A program made the translations under genes and the position numbers. Below the pieces are notes generated by a model. It had not been told where the DNA came from. It did no database searches and saw only the letters and a list, made by a program, of their open reading frames with translations. Source: CAJCIT01 sp963771305 (GTDB taxonomy: Bacteria > Acidobacteriota > Terriglobia > Bryobacterales > Bryobacteraceae). Taken from it: a DNA stretch of 64,000 nt. Shown one piece after another: positions 1 to 8,974 of the stretch (its first letter is position 1; the number at the start of each line of letters is the position of its first letter). Location: the NCBI GenBank assembly GCA_963771305.1, contig CAVYTS010000010.1:1-64000 (forward strand). Reading direction: 5' to 3'.

Positions 1-1
1 G

Positions 2-226
2 AACGCCATCACGCAACTGGTGACCACAAACGTTGACGTGTTCGTCGCCGATGGGTTCATTCTGGCTAAACTGATCGCCATTTATCTGCTGATGGTGCGT
101 GGCGCGACCTACATGATGCGCGCCATGACGATGCACTGGCCGATGACGCCGCTCGACGACCTCGGTCTCTTCATTGGCAAGTTTCTGGCGGTGCTGGGCA
201 TGCTCCATTATCCTAGTGCAGCTTGA
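2..226 (+). CDS. C-terminal part of an unrecognised membrane protein (cut by window edge)
   Basis: The reading frame is open from the first bases of the window to a TGA at 224-226, so the start lies outside. About 74 residues are visible. They include a hydrophobic stretch (LAKLIAIYLLMVRGATYMM) and a second one near the end (LGLFIGKFLAVLGMLH), which suggests one or two membrane segments. I do not recognise the family. The ParB/KorB-like and recombinase pieces that follow suggest plasmid or integrative-element cargo, but that is context only. A spurious frame is possible. Confidence 0.3.
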   Translation, partial: NAITQLVTTNVDVFVADGFILAKLIAIYLLMVRGATYMMRAMTMHWPMTPLDDLGLFIGKFLAVLGMLHYPSAA

Positions 227-360
227 TCACGACACGGTGAAGCATGGTAAACAATGAACCCTCCCAAGATGCCGGGAGCCAGCATGACAGGGAGGCCAAG
301 AAGTAGCTTGAACTGAATGAGTTAGATCGAAGAGGACACATCGGACGGGCGACCTAATCG

Positions 361-738
361 ATGCATCCTGCCGACGAGTTCGAGGCTTTTCAGCGCCTTC
401 TCACAGCAGGCAGGTCCGCTGCCGACATCGCCGCCCGGTTCGGAGTCAGTGAAGCGGTGGTGAACTGCCGCCTGGCATTGGCCCGCGTAAGTCCAATACT
501 GCTGGCCAAGTACCGCGAAGGTGAGCTGAATCTGGAGCTATTGCAAGCATTCACGCTGACCGACGATCACGAAGCACAAGAAGCACTTTGCAATCAGCTT
601 CAGCCTTGGGACCGAAGGGCACAAGCAATCCGTCGCATGCTCTCAAGCAACGACATTCCCGCGACGGACAAACGCGTTCGGTTCGTCGGTTTGTCCGCCT
701 ATGAAGCCGAAGGTGGAGCGGTTCGCCGCGACCTGTGA
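361..738 (+). pseudogene. ParB/KorB-like partition protein, N-terminal part
   Basis: The 125 residues match the central DNA-binding part of plasmid-type ParB/KorB proteins. Visible are 'HPADEFEAFQRLL.AGRSAADIAARFGVSE' (helix-turn-helix), 'LARVSPILLAKYREGELNLELLQAFTLTDDHEAQE', and the usual continuation 'DKRVRFVGLSAYEAEGGAVRRDL'. In intact family members the chain runs on from RRDL. Here a TGA follows at once and the sequence changes to tyrosine-recombinase coding in another frame. The C-terminal part of the same family reappears at about 1275-2338. The usual N-terminal ParB nuclease-like domain is not seen upstream of 361. I read this as the front piece of a broken parB gene from an integrated plasmid or element. 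Confidence 0.7.
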
Positions 739-2338
739 CCGGACGGGCTTGCATGCGTTGCAAGTCCACTTTGGTCACGTGAGTCTGGCGATGACCGATC
801 GGGGCTACGTTGGCACGGACTTCGCCCTCGACGATCTCATTGATCGGCATGCCCGGGACGAGACCCGGGCTGCGCTCGAAGAGCTATTGACGGCATCCGC
901 CCTCGGTGGCAAGGGCGGACATACCATCTCCGGCCGATCACAGTTTCGCGGCCGCACGCGCGATGGCGAGGTGCAAGCCTATGTGGACTTCTTGATGGCG
1001 GAGACAGACTTGCGGCTCGGGGTATGCGACTGGGGTTATTGCGTCTATCGCGAGGAGACCTCAGCTTGCCTTGGAAATGAGAAGGGTCCGAATCCCATTC
1101 TCAGAACCGAAAGCGTATGCGCGACGTGCGCAAACTTCGCCGTCACCGGAAAACATCGTCCTGTCTGGGAAAGGCGCCGCACCCGAAATAAGGAGTTGCT
1201 AGAACAGCAGGGACTGGATCCGCAGAGCCGTGCGCTAGCACAGGCCCGCATCATCGAATGCGACGGCATATGGGTCAGCCGCCACAAGCGCGTCTACGCG
1301 CCGAAGGCTCCATTGTCGTCAGAACTGGCAGCCGAAGTCGCGGCTCTTAAAAAGGAACGAGATGGTCTCGAACAGAGTCTTTCGGAGAGTGGCGAAGACG
1401 CCGAGGCAGAGGACACATGGGACCAGATCGAGAGTCCGACAAACCGCATCAACGCCATCGAACAGAGTCGCACCTGCGTTTATGAGGTTGACGTCAAGGC
1501 CCGATGCGGCGTTGTTATCAGCGTTGGCCATAACGGGGAGGTAGAACTCATTCGAGGTCTGATGCGACGGGAAGACCAGGCGGAACTTGGAGAGACCGAA
1601 GTAACTGGCGACGCCGCCCAACCCGAGGCGACACGTCCTGAGGCTGCTCAAGAGTGCGGCTACTCTGCCGTACTTGTCGAAGTGCTCACCCAGCATAAGA
1701 CAGCCGCGATCGCCGTCGAGTTGACGCGCCAGCCAAGAACCGCCCTCGCTGCGACAGTCCATGCTATGGTGCTCCGACAATTCGGGCCAGATTTGGGTTT
1801 GTACCGTGCGAAGAGCTGTCTCGACGTATCCACTACCCAAGCCGATTTGAACGAGGCGGTGGCATCTCCGGCGCTGGTACTGCTTGAGGAACAAAGTGCC
1901 GAATGGGCGAGGAGGCTCCCTACCACAGCAGACGACCTATGGCAGTGGTGTTTGGACCGGGATGAAGAGACACTACGTCAGTTGCTGGCTTACTGTGTCG
2001 CGCGCAGCCTTAATGCGGTCAAGTCGAAGGTAGATGCAGACCGCGACCGTTTGCAGCATTCGAACGCCCTCGCTTTGGCTCTCCAGCTGGATATGACGAC
2101 GTGGTTTAAACCGACAGCCGAAAATTTCTTCGGTAGGGTGTCGAAATCGCAGATCGCAGAGTGTCTGAAGGAAGCGGGCAAGCCGCTCAGCGGCGAGGCA
2201 ATGAAGCTCAAGAAAGCCGATCTCGCCGCCCTGGCGGAACGAGAGATACAAGGCATCGGATGGTTGCCAGAACCCATTCGCGTTTCACTGGACGATCGTG
2301 AGGTCTTCGCCTCGAAGGGCGACCTCTCCGCCGCCTAG
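701..2338 (+). CDS. Chimeric ORF: tyrosine recombinase C-terminus fused to ParB/KorB C-terminus
   Basis: A 545-codon ORF made of two unrelated parts. Residues about 15-190 resemble the C-terminus of a tyrosine recombinase: HFGH (His26), the catalytic-tyrosine context MTDRGYVG (Tyr36), then a Cys-containing tail ending in 'CATCANF', as in some large integrases. From about residue 195 (RVYAPKAPLSSELAAEVAAL) to the end it matches the C-terminal part of KorB/ParB proteins: the coiled 'ELAALKKE' region, 'YSAVLVEVLTQHKTAAIAVEL', 'DDLWQWCLDRDEETL', 'FFGRVSKSQIAECL', and the terminal 'GIGWLPEPIR'. The recombinase lacks its N-terminal catalytic Arg region, so it cannot be active alone. The first ATG (701) lies inside the ParB N-terminal piece, so the true start, if any, is uncertain. 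Probably a decayed recombination product. Confidence 0.65.
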   Translation: MKPKVERFAATCDRTGLHALQVHFGHVSLAMTDRGYVGTDFALDDLIDRHARDETRAALEELLTASALGGKGGHTISGRSQFRGRTRDGEVQAYVDFLMAETDLRLGVCDWGYCVYREETSACLGNEKGPNPILRTESVCATCANFAVTGKHRPVWERRRTRNKELLEQQGLDPQSRALAQARIIECDGIWVSRHKRVYAPKAPLSSELAAEVAALKKERDGLEQSLSESGEDAEAEDTWDQIESPTNRINAIEQSRTCVYEVDVKARCGVVISVGHNGEVELIRGLMRREDQAELGETEVTGDAAQPEATRPEAAQECGYSAVLVEVLTQHKTAAIAVELTRQPRTALAATVHAMVLRQFGPDLGLYRAKSCLDVSTTQADLNEAVASPALVLLEEQSAEWARRLPTTADDLWQWCLDRDEETLRQLLAYCVARSLNAVKSKVDADRDRLQHSNALALALQLDMTTWFKPTAENFFGRVSKSQIAECLKEAGKPLSGEAMKLKKADLAALAEREIQGIGWLPEPIRVSLDDREVFASKGDLSAA

Positions 2339-2354
2339 GATCTCCGAAGACCAA

Positions 2355-2379
2355 AGGAGGGGAGACACTCGCCCCTCCT
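2355..2379 (+). terminator. Hairpin downstream of the parB-like ORF
   Basis: A perfect 8-bp inverted repeat, AGGAGGGG and CCCCTCCT, with a 9-nt loop begins 16 nt after the stop at 2338. There is no long T tract (the sequence continues GATTAAC), so termination efficiency is uncertain. It could also be a stability or regulatory hairpin. Confidence 0.45.
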
Positions 2380-2533
2380 GATTAACTTCTGCGACAGAAT
2401 TTCGGAAATCCGCGACCCTGGACTCGATGCGACCTGCATCTTCGTTGCTGGCTCTCGCCCGGCTGTACGGGTGGGCACTACAGCGTTTCGGGGTGTCCAG
2501 GCTGCCGACACTTCGCGCTTGCGTCCCAGTCGC

Positions 2534-2731
2534 TTAACGCCCGCCCGATCTTACGCCCGCACGTCGAAGGATCGTCATCATCGGGCACCAGTTCGTTAAG
2601 CCAGATTGGAAGAGGTTCAAGCCAACGAAGGCAGTGAACAGGAACCAGGCGGGATTCACCCAGTAACCCAGCGCTAGGCTCAATAAGACGAAGGCCCCCG
2701 CAATCAATCGAAGAGCACGTTCTACGGTCAT
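2534..2731 (-). CDS. DUF2892 small inner-membrane protein
   Basis: A 65-residue protein with the DUF2892 pattern, also found at the C-terminus of YgaP-type rhodaneses: an N-terminal 'MTVERALRLIAGAFVLLSLALGYWVNPAW' and a second membrane helix ending 'FTAFVGLNLFQSGLTNWCPM'. Two membrane segments are visible (about 8-24 and 28-46). The start ATG overlaps the stop of the upstream RND pump gene (ATGA), so it is the last gene of the efflux operon and probably translationally coupled. DUF2892 proteins recur beside RND pumps; their role is not established. Confidence 0.8.
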   Translation of the reverse strand: MTVERALRLIAGAFVLLSLALGYWVNPAWFLFTAFVGLNLFQSGLTNWCPMMTILRRAGVRSGGR

Positions 2732-5700
2732 CGGTGTTTCCTTTCTTTGTGAACCATGAAGTAAACGATGGGAACAGTCATACGCGAAAGTGCCAGCGAT
2801 GCGACTTCACCGGCCATTAGCGCAATCGCCAGTCCTTGAAAGATGGGGTCAAACAAGATCACCGCGGCTCCTACAACCACTGCCGCGGCCGTCAGCATCA
2901 TCGGGCGGAAACGCACCGCGCCCGCGTCGATCACTGCTTCATCAAGCGGCATACCCTGCTTGAGCCGCAGTTCAATGAAATCGACCAGGATGATTGAATT
3001 GCGGACGACAATGCCGGCACCCGCGATGAAGCCAATCATCGACGTGGCAGTAAAAAACGCGTCCAGTAGACCGTGCGCCGGCAGAATGCCAACTAGCGAG
3101 AACGGAATTGCAATCATGATGACCAATGGCGTGGTGAAGGACTGGAACCAACCGACCACAAGCGCGTAAATAAGGACCAACACGACCGCGAAAGCCAGCC
3201 CCAGGTCGCGGAACACCTCGTACGTGATGTGCCACTCGCCATCCCACTTCATCGAGTAGTGCTCACTATCCTCGGGCAGTGACGACGTGTGCTGTTCGAC
3301 GACATAGCCGCCGGGTGCACGGATTTTATCCATCTCCGGGCCCAGCGCGAGAATTGCGTAGACCGGACTCTCCATCTTTCCCGCCACGTCGCCGGTCACA
3401 TAGGTCACCGGCATCAGATTCTTGTGATAGATGCTCTTGTCTTCTACCGTGTTCTGGATGTTGACGAGTTCTCCGATTGCAACCAACTGTCCTGACGGCC
3501 CGGCTACCTTCAACGCCTTAAGCTGCTGCAGATCGGAGCGGGAGGCCCGATCCAGGCGCATGGTGAGCGGAATGTCCTCCTTCTCGGAATCGACATGCAA
3601 CAGCCCGGCCTCCAATCCTCCGGCAGCAGCTTGTAGAGTGCGAGCGATCTCTTGCTGCGAGATGCCGGCCAGCGCGGCTTTCTCGCCGTCGACCACGAAA
3701 CGAACCTTCGGCTGATCGTCTTCCACATACCAATCGACATCCACTACGCCGTCAGTCCTCCGCCACAAGTCACGAATCTGACGGGCGAGGGCAATGCGGG
3801 TCTCGGTCGATGGACCATACACCTCAGCCACCAGCGTCTCGAGAACCGGCGGCCCCGGCGGCACCTCCGCCACTTTGATCCGAGCGCCGTATTTCTGTGC
3901 GATGGGCAGCAGTCGCTGACGCACCTGTTTCGCGATGGCGTGGCTCTGCAAGTCGCGGTTTTTCTTGAGAAGGAGATTGATCTGAATATCGGCCCGGTTC
4001 GGGCCGCGCCGCAGATAGTAATGCCGGACGAGACCATTGAAGTTATACGGTGAAGCGGTTCCTGCGTAGGTCTGAACGTCTGTCACTTCAGGCTGGATGA
4101 GCGCAGCCGAGGCCAGTTCCGCGGTCACGCGTTCCGTCTCTTCGAGCGTGGTGCCGTCCGGCATGTCGACGATCACCTGAAACTCGCTCTTGTTATCGAA
4201 AGGCAGCATCTTCACTTTGACGAAGCCTATGTAAACCAAAGACACCGAAAGCAGTAGCAGCATGACAATGGACAGGAGAAAGCCCCACCGCACTGGCGGC
4301 CGATGCAGAATCGTCCCCATCACCTGGCGGTAGAGCCTAGTGAGGAAGTCCTCGTGATGAGCACCTTCGGCGGCAGAGTGTGGCTTCAAGATGCGTACGG
4401 CCGCCCACGGGGTGACCACAAAAGCAACCATCAATGAGAAGACCATGGCAGCAGTTGCGCCAACCGGGATGGGTCTCATGTAGGGTCCCATCAGGCCGCC
4501 CACGAATGCCATCGGGAGTATGGCCGCAACCACGGCTAGCGTGGCGAGAATCGTTGGATTGCCTACTTCATTCACGGCCTCCACCGCAACTTCCGCAGGC
4601 GGCCGCCCTTCATTCTCGGGGAGCCGCCAGTGCCGGACGATGTTCTCCACCACCACAATTGCGTCGTCCACCAGGATGCCGATCGAAAAGATGAGCGCGA
4701 ACAACGTGATGCGGTTCAGCGTGTAGCCGTAGAGATAGAAGACGGCCAACGTCAGGCCAAGCGTGACAGGGATCGCGATGAAGACGATCAGTGACTCTCG
4801 GATTCCCAGCACCAGCGCAACCAGCAAGCTAACCGACACCACCGCAATCAGCATGTGAAGCAGCAGATCGTTCGATTTCTCCGCCGCCGTCTCACCGTAG
4901 TTGCGTGTGATGTCCAGGTTGACGTCCGCGGGCAGCACAGTGCCCTTCAGCTTCTCCACCCGCGCCAGAACCCGGTCCTTAATATCAATCGCGTTCGTCC
5001 CTTTGCGCTTTGACACGGCGATGGTAACCGCCGGTAGAAACTCGCGTGTACCGGGCCGTACTGTCCTCACGTACTGGGCCCGTTCTTCACCCGTGTCCTC
5101 CACCTCAGCGACATCGCGCAGAAACACAGGCCGACCATGGGAAGCGCCGACGACCACATTTCTGACGTCTTCGACCGTGCGTAGAAAGTCCCCGGTTTCG
5201 AGAGAATACTCCCGGTTCTCTGCACTGAACTGACCCGCTGTGAGCTGGCTGTTGGAAACGTTCAAGGCATGCGCCACGGCGAGCGGAGCCAGTTGGTGTG
5301 CCTCCAACTTCCCCGCGTCGAGTTTGATTCGAATCTCGCGGCGCTGTCCGCCAATCAGTTCCACTGCCGATACATCCGGCACCTGCTTAATGGCGTCGTC
5401 GACCTGCGCCGCTATCCGGCGCAGCTCCAGATCTCCGTACCGTTTGCTGGAGAGCGTGAGGGCCAGGATGGGAACATCATCAATTAAGTGCGGCTTCACG
5501 ATCGGCAGGCTGGCGCCAAGCGGGATCAGATCGAAATGCCCTTGCAGCTTCTGATTGAGCCTGACTAAACTCTTCTCCTCGTCCTCGCCCACGTAAAACC
5601 TCACAATCGCCAGCGAGGCGCCGGGGCTCGACGTCGAATAGATGTACTCGACGCCCGGTATTTCCCATAGAAGTTTCTCCATCGGCTTCGTGACGCGTTC

Positions 5701-5907
5701 TTCCACTTCGCGGGCCGATGCGCCTGGCATGGAAACTGCCACGTCGATCATGGGGACAATAATCTGCGGCTCTTCTTCGCGCGGCAGTTTCCAGATGGCG
5801 AACGCCCCAATCAACACGGCAACGCCAATAAACAGGGGAGTCAGCTTGGATGAGATAAAGGTGTTGGCAATGCGGCCGGCTGGGCCGAGCGTTCGATTCG
5901 AGCTCAT
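2728..5907 (-). CDS. RND-type efflux pump, inner-membrane permease (AcrB/CzcA superfamily)
   Basis: A full-length (1059-residue) resistance-nodulation-division permease. The N-terminal membrane helix (TPLFIGVAVLIGAFAIWKLPREEEPQI) leads into a porter domain with the family pattern 'PGASAREVEERVTKPMEKLLWEIPGVEYIYSTS'. The TM4 segment has GILVDDAIVVVENI with both acidic residues of the proton relay. TM10 reads GIVVRNSIILVDF, with Arg where AcrB has Lys. It would form an inner-membrane trimer exchanging protons for an exported substrate, with the adaptor and TolC protein encoded upstream. Start and stop overlap the neighbouring genes by 4 nt (ATGA) on both sides. Substrate cannot be read from sequence; this subtype is usually annotated simply as efflux RND permease. 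Confidence 0.93.
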   Translation of the reverse strand: MSSNRTLGPAGRIANTFISSKLTPLFIGVAVLIGAFAIWKLPREEEPQIIVPMIDVAVSMPGASAREVEERVTKPMEKLLWEIPGVEYIYSTSSPGASLAIVRFYVGEDEEKSLVRLNQKLQGHFDLIPLGASLPIVKPHLIDDVPILALTLSSKRYGDLELRRIAAQVDDAIKQVPDVSAVELIGGQRREIRIKLDAGKLEAHQLAPLAVAHALNVSNSQLTAGQFSAENREYSLETGDFLRTVEDVRNVVVGASHGRPVFLRDVAEVEDTGEERAQYVRTVRPGTREFLPAVTIAVSKRKGTNAIDIKDRVLARVEKLKGTVLPADVNLDITRNYGETAAEKSNDLLLHMLIAVVSVSLLVALVLGIRESLIVFIAIPVTLGLTLAVFYLYGYTLNRITLFALIFSIGILVDDAIVVVENIVRHWRLPENEGRPPAEVAVEAVNEVGNPTILATLAVVAAILPMAFVGGLMGPYMRPIPVGATAAMVFSLMVAFVVTPWAAVRILKPHSAAEGAHHEDFLTRLYRQVMGTILHRPPVRWGFLLSIVMLLLLSVSLVYIGFVKVKMLPFDNKSEFQVIVDMPDGTTLEETERVTAELASAALIQPEVTDVQTYAGTASPYNFNGLVRHYYLRRGPNRADIQINLLLKKNRDLQSHAIAKQVRQRLLPIAQKYGARIKVAEVPPGPPVLETLVAEVYGPSTETRIALARQIRDLWRRTDGVVDVDWYVEDDQPKVRFVVDGEKAALAGISQQEIARTLQAAAGGLEAGLLHVDSEKEDIPLTMRLDRASRSDLQQLKALKVAGPSGQLVAIGELVNIQNTVEDKSIYHKNLMPVTYVTGDVAGKMESPVYAILALGPEMDKIRAPGGYVVEQHTSSLPEDSEHYSMKWDGEWHITYEVFRDLGLAFAVVLVLIYALVVGWFQSFTTPLVIMIAIPFSLVGILPAHGLLDAFFTATSMIGFIAGAGIVVRNSIILVDFIELRLKQGMPLDEAVIDAGAVRFRPMMLTAAAVVVGAAVILFDPIFQGLAIALMAGEVASLALSRMTVPIVYFMVHKERKHR

Positions 5908-7073
5908 TGCGGAGCACTCGCAATCAACGCGCCGTCGGTCAGCACCTGAGGGATGGGCGTTACGACTTTCTCACCTGGCTGCAAGCCGGATAGCACTGCC
6001 ACGCTGGCGCCGCGGCTCTGCCCGGCGGTGACAATTCGCGCATGGGCGCGGCCGTCTTCCACCACAAAGACTGATTGCAGTTGGCCGCTTTCGCGGAGAG
6101 CCGTCGATGGAATGGCAATCACCGTCCTGTCGCCCTCGGTGAGCGTGGCCCGGCCAAACATCCCCGACCGCAGCGCAGCACACGGCTTCGCTTCGCCGAC
6201 AGGTGGCAGGTCGATCTTAACAACGTAGGACCGGGATTGAGGGTCAACGGTCGGGACCACTTCAGAAACTCGCGCCAACCCGTCGCATCCGCCGGCACCG
6301 TCAATCGCCACGTCAGCCTGCATGCCTGCGCGGACCAAACCGAGCCTGGATTCGTCGACGTTTACTTCGAGCCGGTATCCGACAGACTGTTCCAGCGTCA
6401 ACAAGGGAGAACCTGGGCGTACCAGATCGCCCGGCTGGGTTGACTTCGCAATAACCAAGCCCGCAAAAGGAGCGTTAATCTTCGTATCGTTTCGCGTCAG
6501 GCTCGCCGCAAGAACTTCCTGGTCTGCTTGCTTCACTCTCGATTCGCTCTGTTGCTGTCTGGCTGCGGCCATCTCGTAAGCAGCCTGCGCGGACGCTTCT
6601 TTCGCCGCGGCCTCATCCAGTTCCTGCTTGGTGACTGAGCGCTGCTCTGCCAGCTTCTCCATCCGCTTGAGAGTAATGTCCGTCAACGCCAGATTGGCCT
6701 TCGCGCCGGAGACGGCGTTCGCTGCCTCGGGTACGGCCTCTTGGGCCTGGGCCTGGATCGCCTGGGCCCGGCGCAAACCCGTATCCAAGTCTCGTGTGTC
6801 GAGACCGATCAGGAATTGTCCGGCCGTCACATGGTCGCCGGGCTGCACCAGCACCTGCTCTACTGTGGCCATGACTTTGCTCGACAATGTAGCCGTTGCC
6901 TTGGCCTGAACGGTGCCCGTCACCTGGTAGTCCGCGGGCCATTTCTCGCTGGCCGCCTCCGCGGTTCGCACCGGGACAGCGGCCGTTTGGGTGATGCTCT
7001 TCCGCGGCTCACTGCCGCCGCAGGAAATGGTAGCCACGGCAAGCGCGACGATGAACAAGTAGGAATGTCTCAC
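5904..7073 (-). CDS. RND efflux periplasmic adaptor (membrane fusion protein), lipoprotein
   Basis: A 389-residue HlyD/AcrA-type adaptor. It starts at GTG with a lipoprotein signal (LAVATISC, lipid-attachment Cys18). Order of domains: first lipoyl half (VEQVLVQPGDHVTAGQFLIGLDTRD, about 70-95), an Ala/Gln-rich coiled-coil hairpin (about 95-190), second lipoyl half (INAPFAGLVIAKSTQPGDLVRPGSPLLTLE), then beta-barrel and membrane-proximal domains ending 'VAVLSGLQPGEKVVTPIP'. It would bridge the inner-membrane pump to the TolC channel. Its stop overlaps the pump start (ATGA), and it starts directly after the TolC gene's stop codon. Confidence 0.93.
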   Translation of the reverse strand: MRHSYLFIVALAVATISCGGSEPRKSITQTAAVPVRTAEAASEKWPADYQVTGTVQAKATATLSSKVMATVEQVLVQPGDHVTAGQFLIGLDTRDLDTGLRRAQAIQAQAQEAVPEAANAVSGAKANLALTDITLKRMEKLAEQRSVTKQELDEAAAKEASAQAAYEMAAARQQQSESRVKQADQEVLAASLTRNDTKINAPFAGLVIAKSTQPGDLVRPGSPLLTLEQSVGYRLEVNVDESRLGLVRAGMQADVAIDGAGGCDGLARVSEVVPTVDPQSRSYVVKIDLPPVGEAKPCAALRSGMFGRATLTEGDRTVIAIPSTALRESGQLQSVFVVEDGRAHARIVTAGQSRGASVAVLSGLQPGEKVVTPIPQVLTDGALIASAPQ

Positions 7074-8408
7074 TTAGTTAAGGACCTCGGATTCCGGTGT
7101 AAGTCGTCCGGAGACAAGCTCCACATTGGCTGCTGCGATTCGCTGGTCATGTATCGCGGTCAGTTGGCGTGTCTTGCTTTCCGAGACCGCTGCCTCTGTC
7201 CGGAGCACGTCCGCCACATTACCCATCCCTGCCTCATAGCGGTTTTGCGTAATGCGCAGGCTCTCCTCCGATTCCGCCACGACCGATTGCGCCGACTCCA
7301 CGCGCTCGTTGGCAGAACGTAATTCGGCCAAAGCGCGCCGCACGTCCAGGCGTATGGCGGAATCGGTCTGGCGCTCTTCGGCGCGCGCACGTGCAGCAAG
7401 GTAGACGGCGGTCTGCACCTGCTCGCGGTCTGCGAAGCCATTGAACAAGTTCCAGCGCAATGCTACGCCAAACTGCCAGTTTGCGCCGCCCTTGTCAGCG
7501 AAGTCCTGACGGTCCGCTTCAAACGCTCCAATAAAGGAAATAGTCGGCTTGTAGGCGCTACGGGCCGTTTGGACTTGAATCTCAGCCAACGTCATCGCCA
7601 GTTTGGTTTCGCGCGCTTCGGGCCGGTCTTCGCTTGCAGTTCGTTCCAAGTCCGTAACTTTCGCTTCTGAAGCCGGAGCAACTGCTAGCGAGCTTGTCAG
7701 TTGATGAGGGGTGTCCAGCGGAAGGCCCAGCGCGTCGTTCAGGGCGGCCTGTGCCACATCCAACTGCGCCGCGCGTTCGATGCGCAGCTCACGTACTTCT
7801 GCGGCGTGCACGCGGATGGACAGCACATCCGCTTCGGTTGCCATCCCGGCTTCGCGGAGATTCTCCGCGCGGCGCAGATCTGCTTCCACTGACCGCACGC
7901 TTTGTTCAGATGCCTCCAGCAGCGCCCTGGCAAGCACCGCTTTCCAATAAATCCGGACCACCTTGGCCATCAGGTTCATTTGAGTCCGGCGCTTCTCCTC
8001 TGTGCTCAGCGTTCGATTTGCTTCGGCTGACTTCGTCGCCAAGTTCTTCTTCCCAGCGTCATAGATAGGTTGTTCCAGGGTTACGAGGGACTGAAAGTTA
8101 TCCAAGAATCCGGGCCGGTTCAGCGTATCCACTCCGAAGTTCTGCTCTGTAAACTGATGCTGCGTCAGCAGCGAGCCGAAAACGTAGACCGGGTTGTTCC
8201 CGCGTGTCACGGACTCGGTGTAGTTCAGCTTGGGGAGCAAACCGCTCTTGGCGATGGAAACTTGTGCGTCGGCGGCCTTAATCGCGGCTTCGGAGGCTGC
8301 AATCGACTGGTTCTCGCGTAGCCCTAACTGCACGGCGTCCCGCAGTGACAGGGAATCCTGCGCACAGAGCGGGATCGACGCCAGAAATAGTAGTAATAGT
8401 CTAGGCAT
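7074..8408 (-). CDS. TolC-family outer-membrane efflux protein
   Basis: An outer-membrane channel protein of about 444 residues. I place the start at ATG 8408 because it gives a clean signal peptide (MPRLLLLFLASIPLCAQ) directly followed by the TolC opening pattern 'DSLSLRDAVQLGLRENQSIAASEAAIKAADAQVSIAKSGLLPKL'. A longer frame to 8588 adds about 60 residues with no signal character and would overlap the divergent osmC gene. The two alpha-helical repeats typical of the family are visible (NRTLSTEEKRRTQMNLMAKV and 'LAELRSANERVESAQSVVAESEESLRITQNRYEAGMGNVADVLRTE'). First gene of the tolC-adaptor-pump-DUF2892 operon. Confidence 0.92.
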   Translation of the reverse strand: MPRLLLLFLASIPLCAQDSLSLRDAVQLGLRENQSIAASEAAIKAADAQVSIAKSGLLPKLNYTESVTRGNNPVYVFGSLLTQHQFTEQNFGVDTLNRPGFLDNFQSLVTLEQPIYDAGKKNLATKSAEANRTLSTEEKRRTQMNLMAKVVRIYWKAVLARALLEASEQSVRSVEADLRRAENLREAGMATEADVLSIRVHAAEVRELRIERAAQLDVAQAALNDALGLPLDTPHQLTSSLAVAPASEAKVTDLERTASEDRPEARETKLAMTLAEIQVQTARSAYKPTISFIGAFEADRQDFADKGGANWQFGVALRWNLFNGFADREQVQTAVYLAARARAEERQTDSAIRLDVRRALAELRSANERVESAQSVVAESEESLRITQNRYEAGMGNVADVLRTEAAVSESKTRQLTAIHDQRIAAANVELVSGRLTPESEVLN

Positions 8409-8528
8409 GTTGACTGGAGTGCTTACCCGTAACCCCCTCACCCAGCAGCGAAGATACAGAATCGAGAAAAAGGTGACACCGCTGTCACCGAATCGAAGAA
8501 TGTGCATCTTTGCTGGTGGAGGCTGAAT

Positions 8529-8939
8529 ATGGAACTGACTGTTCGCCACACCGGAGGAGTACGTTTCGAGGCAGAGACAAGAGGCCATCGCCTGATCTGC
8601 GATCAGCCGGCCGCGAATGGCGGCGAGGATCTGGGTATGACTCCGCCCGAGCTGCTGCTTTCTTCTTTGGGCACTTGCGCCGGATTCTACGCGCTCGCTT
8701 ATTTGAAGGCGCGCTCTTTACCCAGCGATGGCTTAACGGTAAAGGTGACGGCCGATAAGGTAACCAAACCCGCACGTTTAGATCACATTGTGATTGAGGT
8801 GGAAGCGCCAGGTTGCCCTCCTGAACAGGAGTCGTGGATCCAGCGGGCGATCGAGGCGTGCTTGATCCATAACACGTTGACTCACAGTCCTCACATAGAG
8901 ACGGTGGTTCGGGTTGGGGAACCGGCGCACGCCTCCTGA
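8529..8939 (+). CDS. OsmC-family protein
   Basis: A 136-residue OsmC/Ohr-like protein. I choose ATG 8529 because a purine-rich RBS (GGTGGAGG) lies 6 nt upstream; the longer frame at 8502 would run through that RBS. Family features: 'LTVRHTGGVRFEAETRGHRLICDQP', then 'GMTPPELLLSSLGTCAGFYALAYLKAR', which carries the first active-site-type Cys. The second Cys region reads 'AIEACLIHNTLTHSPHIE'. Family members reduce organic or lipid hydroperoxides through two cysteines; whether this one is a peroxidase is not shown. It is divergent from the efflux operon, with about 120 bp between the starts. Confidence 0.88.
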   Translation: MELTVRHTGGVRFEAETRGHRLICDQPAANGGEDLGMTPPELLLSSLGTCAGFYALAYLKARSLPSDGLTVKVTADKVTKPARLDHIVIEVEAPGCPPEQESWIQRAIEACLIHNTLTHSPHIETVVRVGEPAHAS

Positions 8940-8974
8940 TGGTCCTGGCGTGAGGCCGATACAATCAGTCTGGC

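Noticed and set aside
8409..8588. Longer TolC start at 8588
   Set aside because: It adds about 60 residues with no signal character and overlaps the divergent osmC gene. The ATG at 8408 gives a normal signal peptide.
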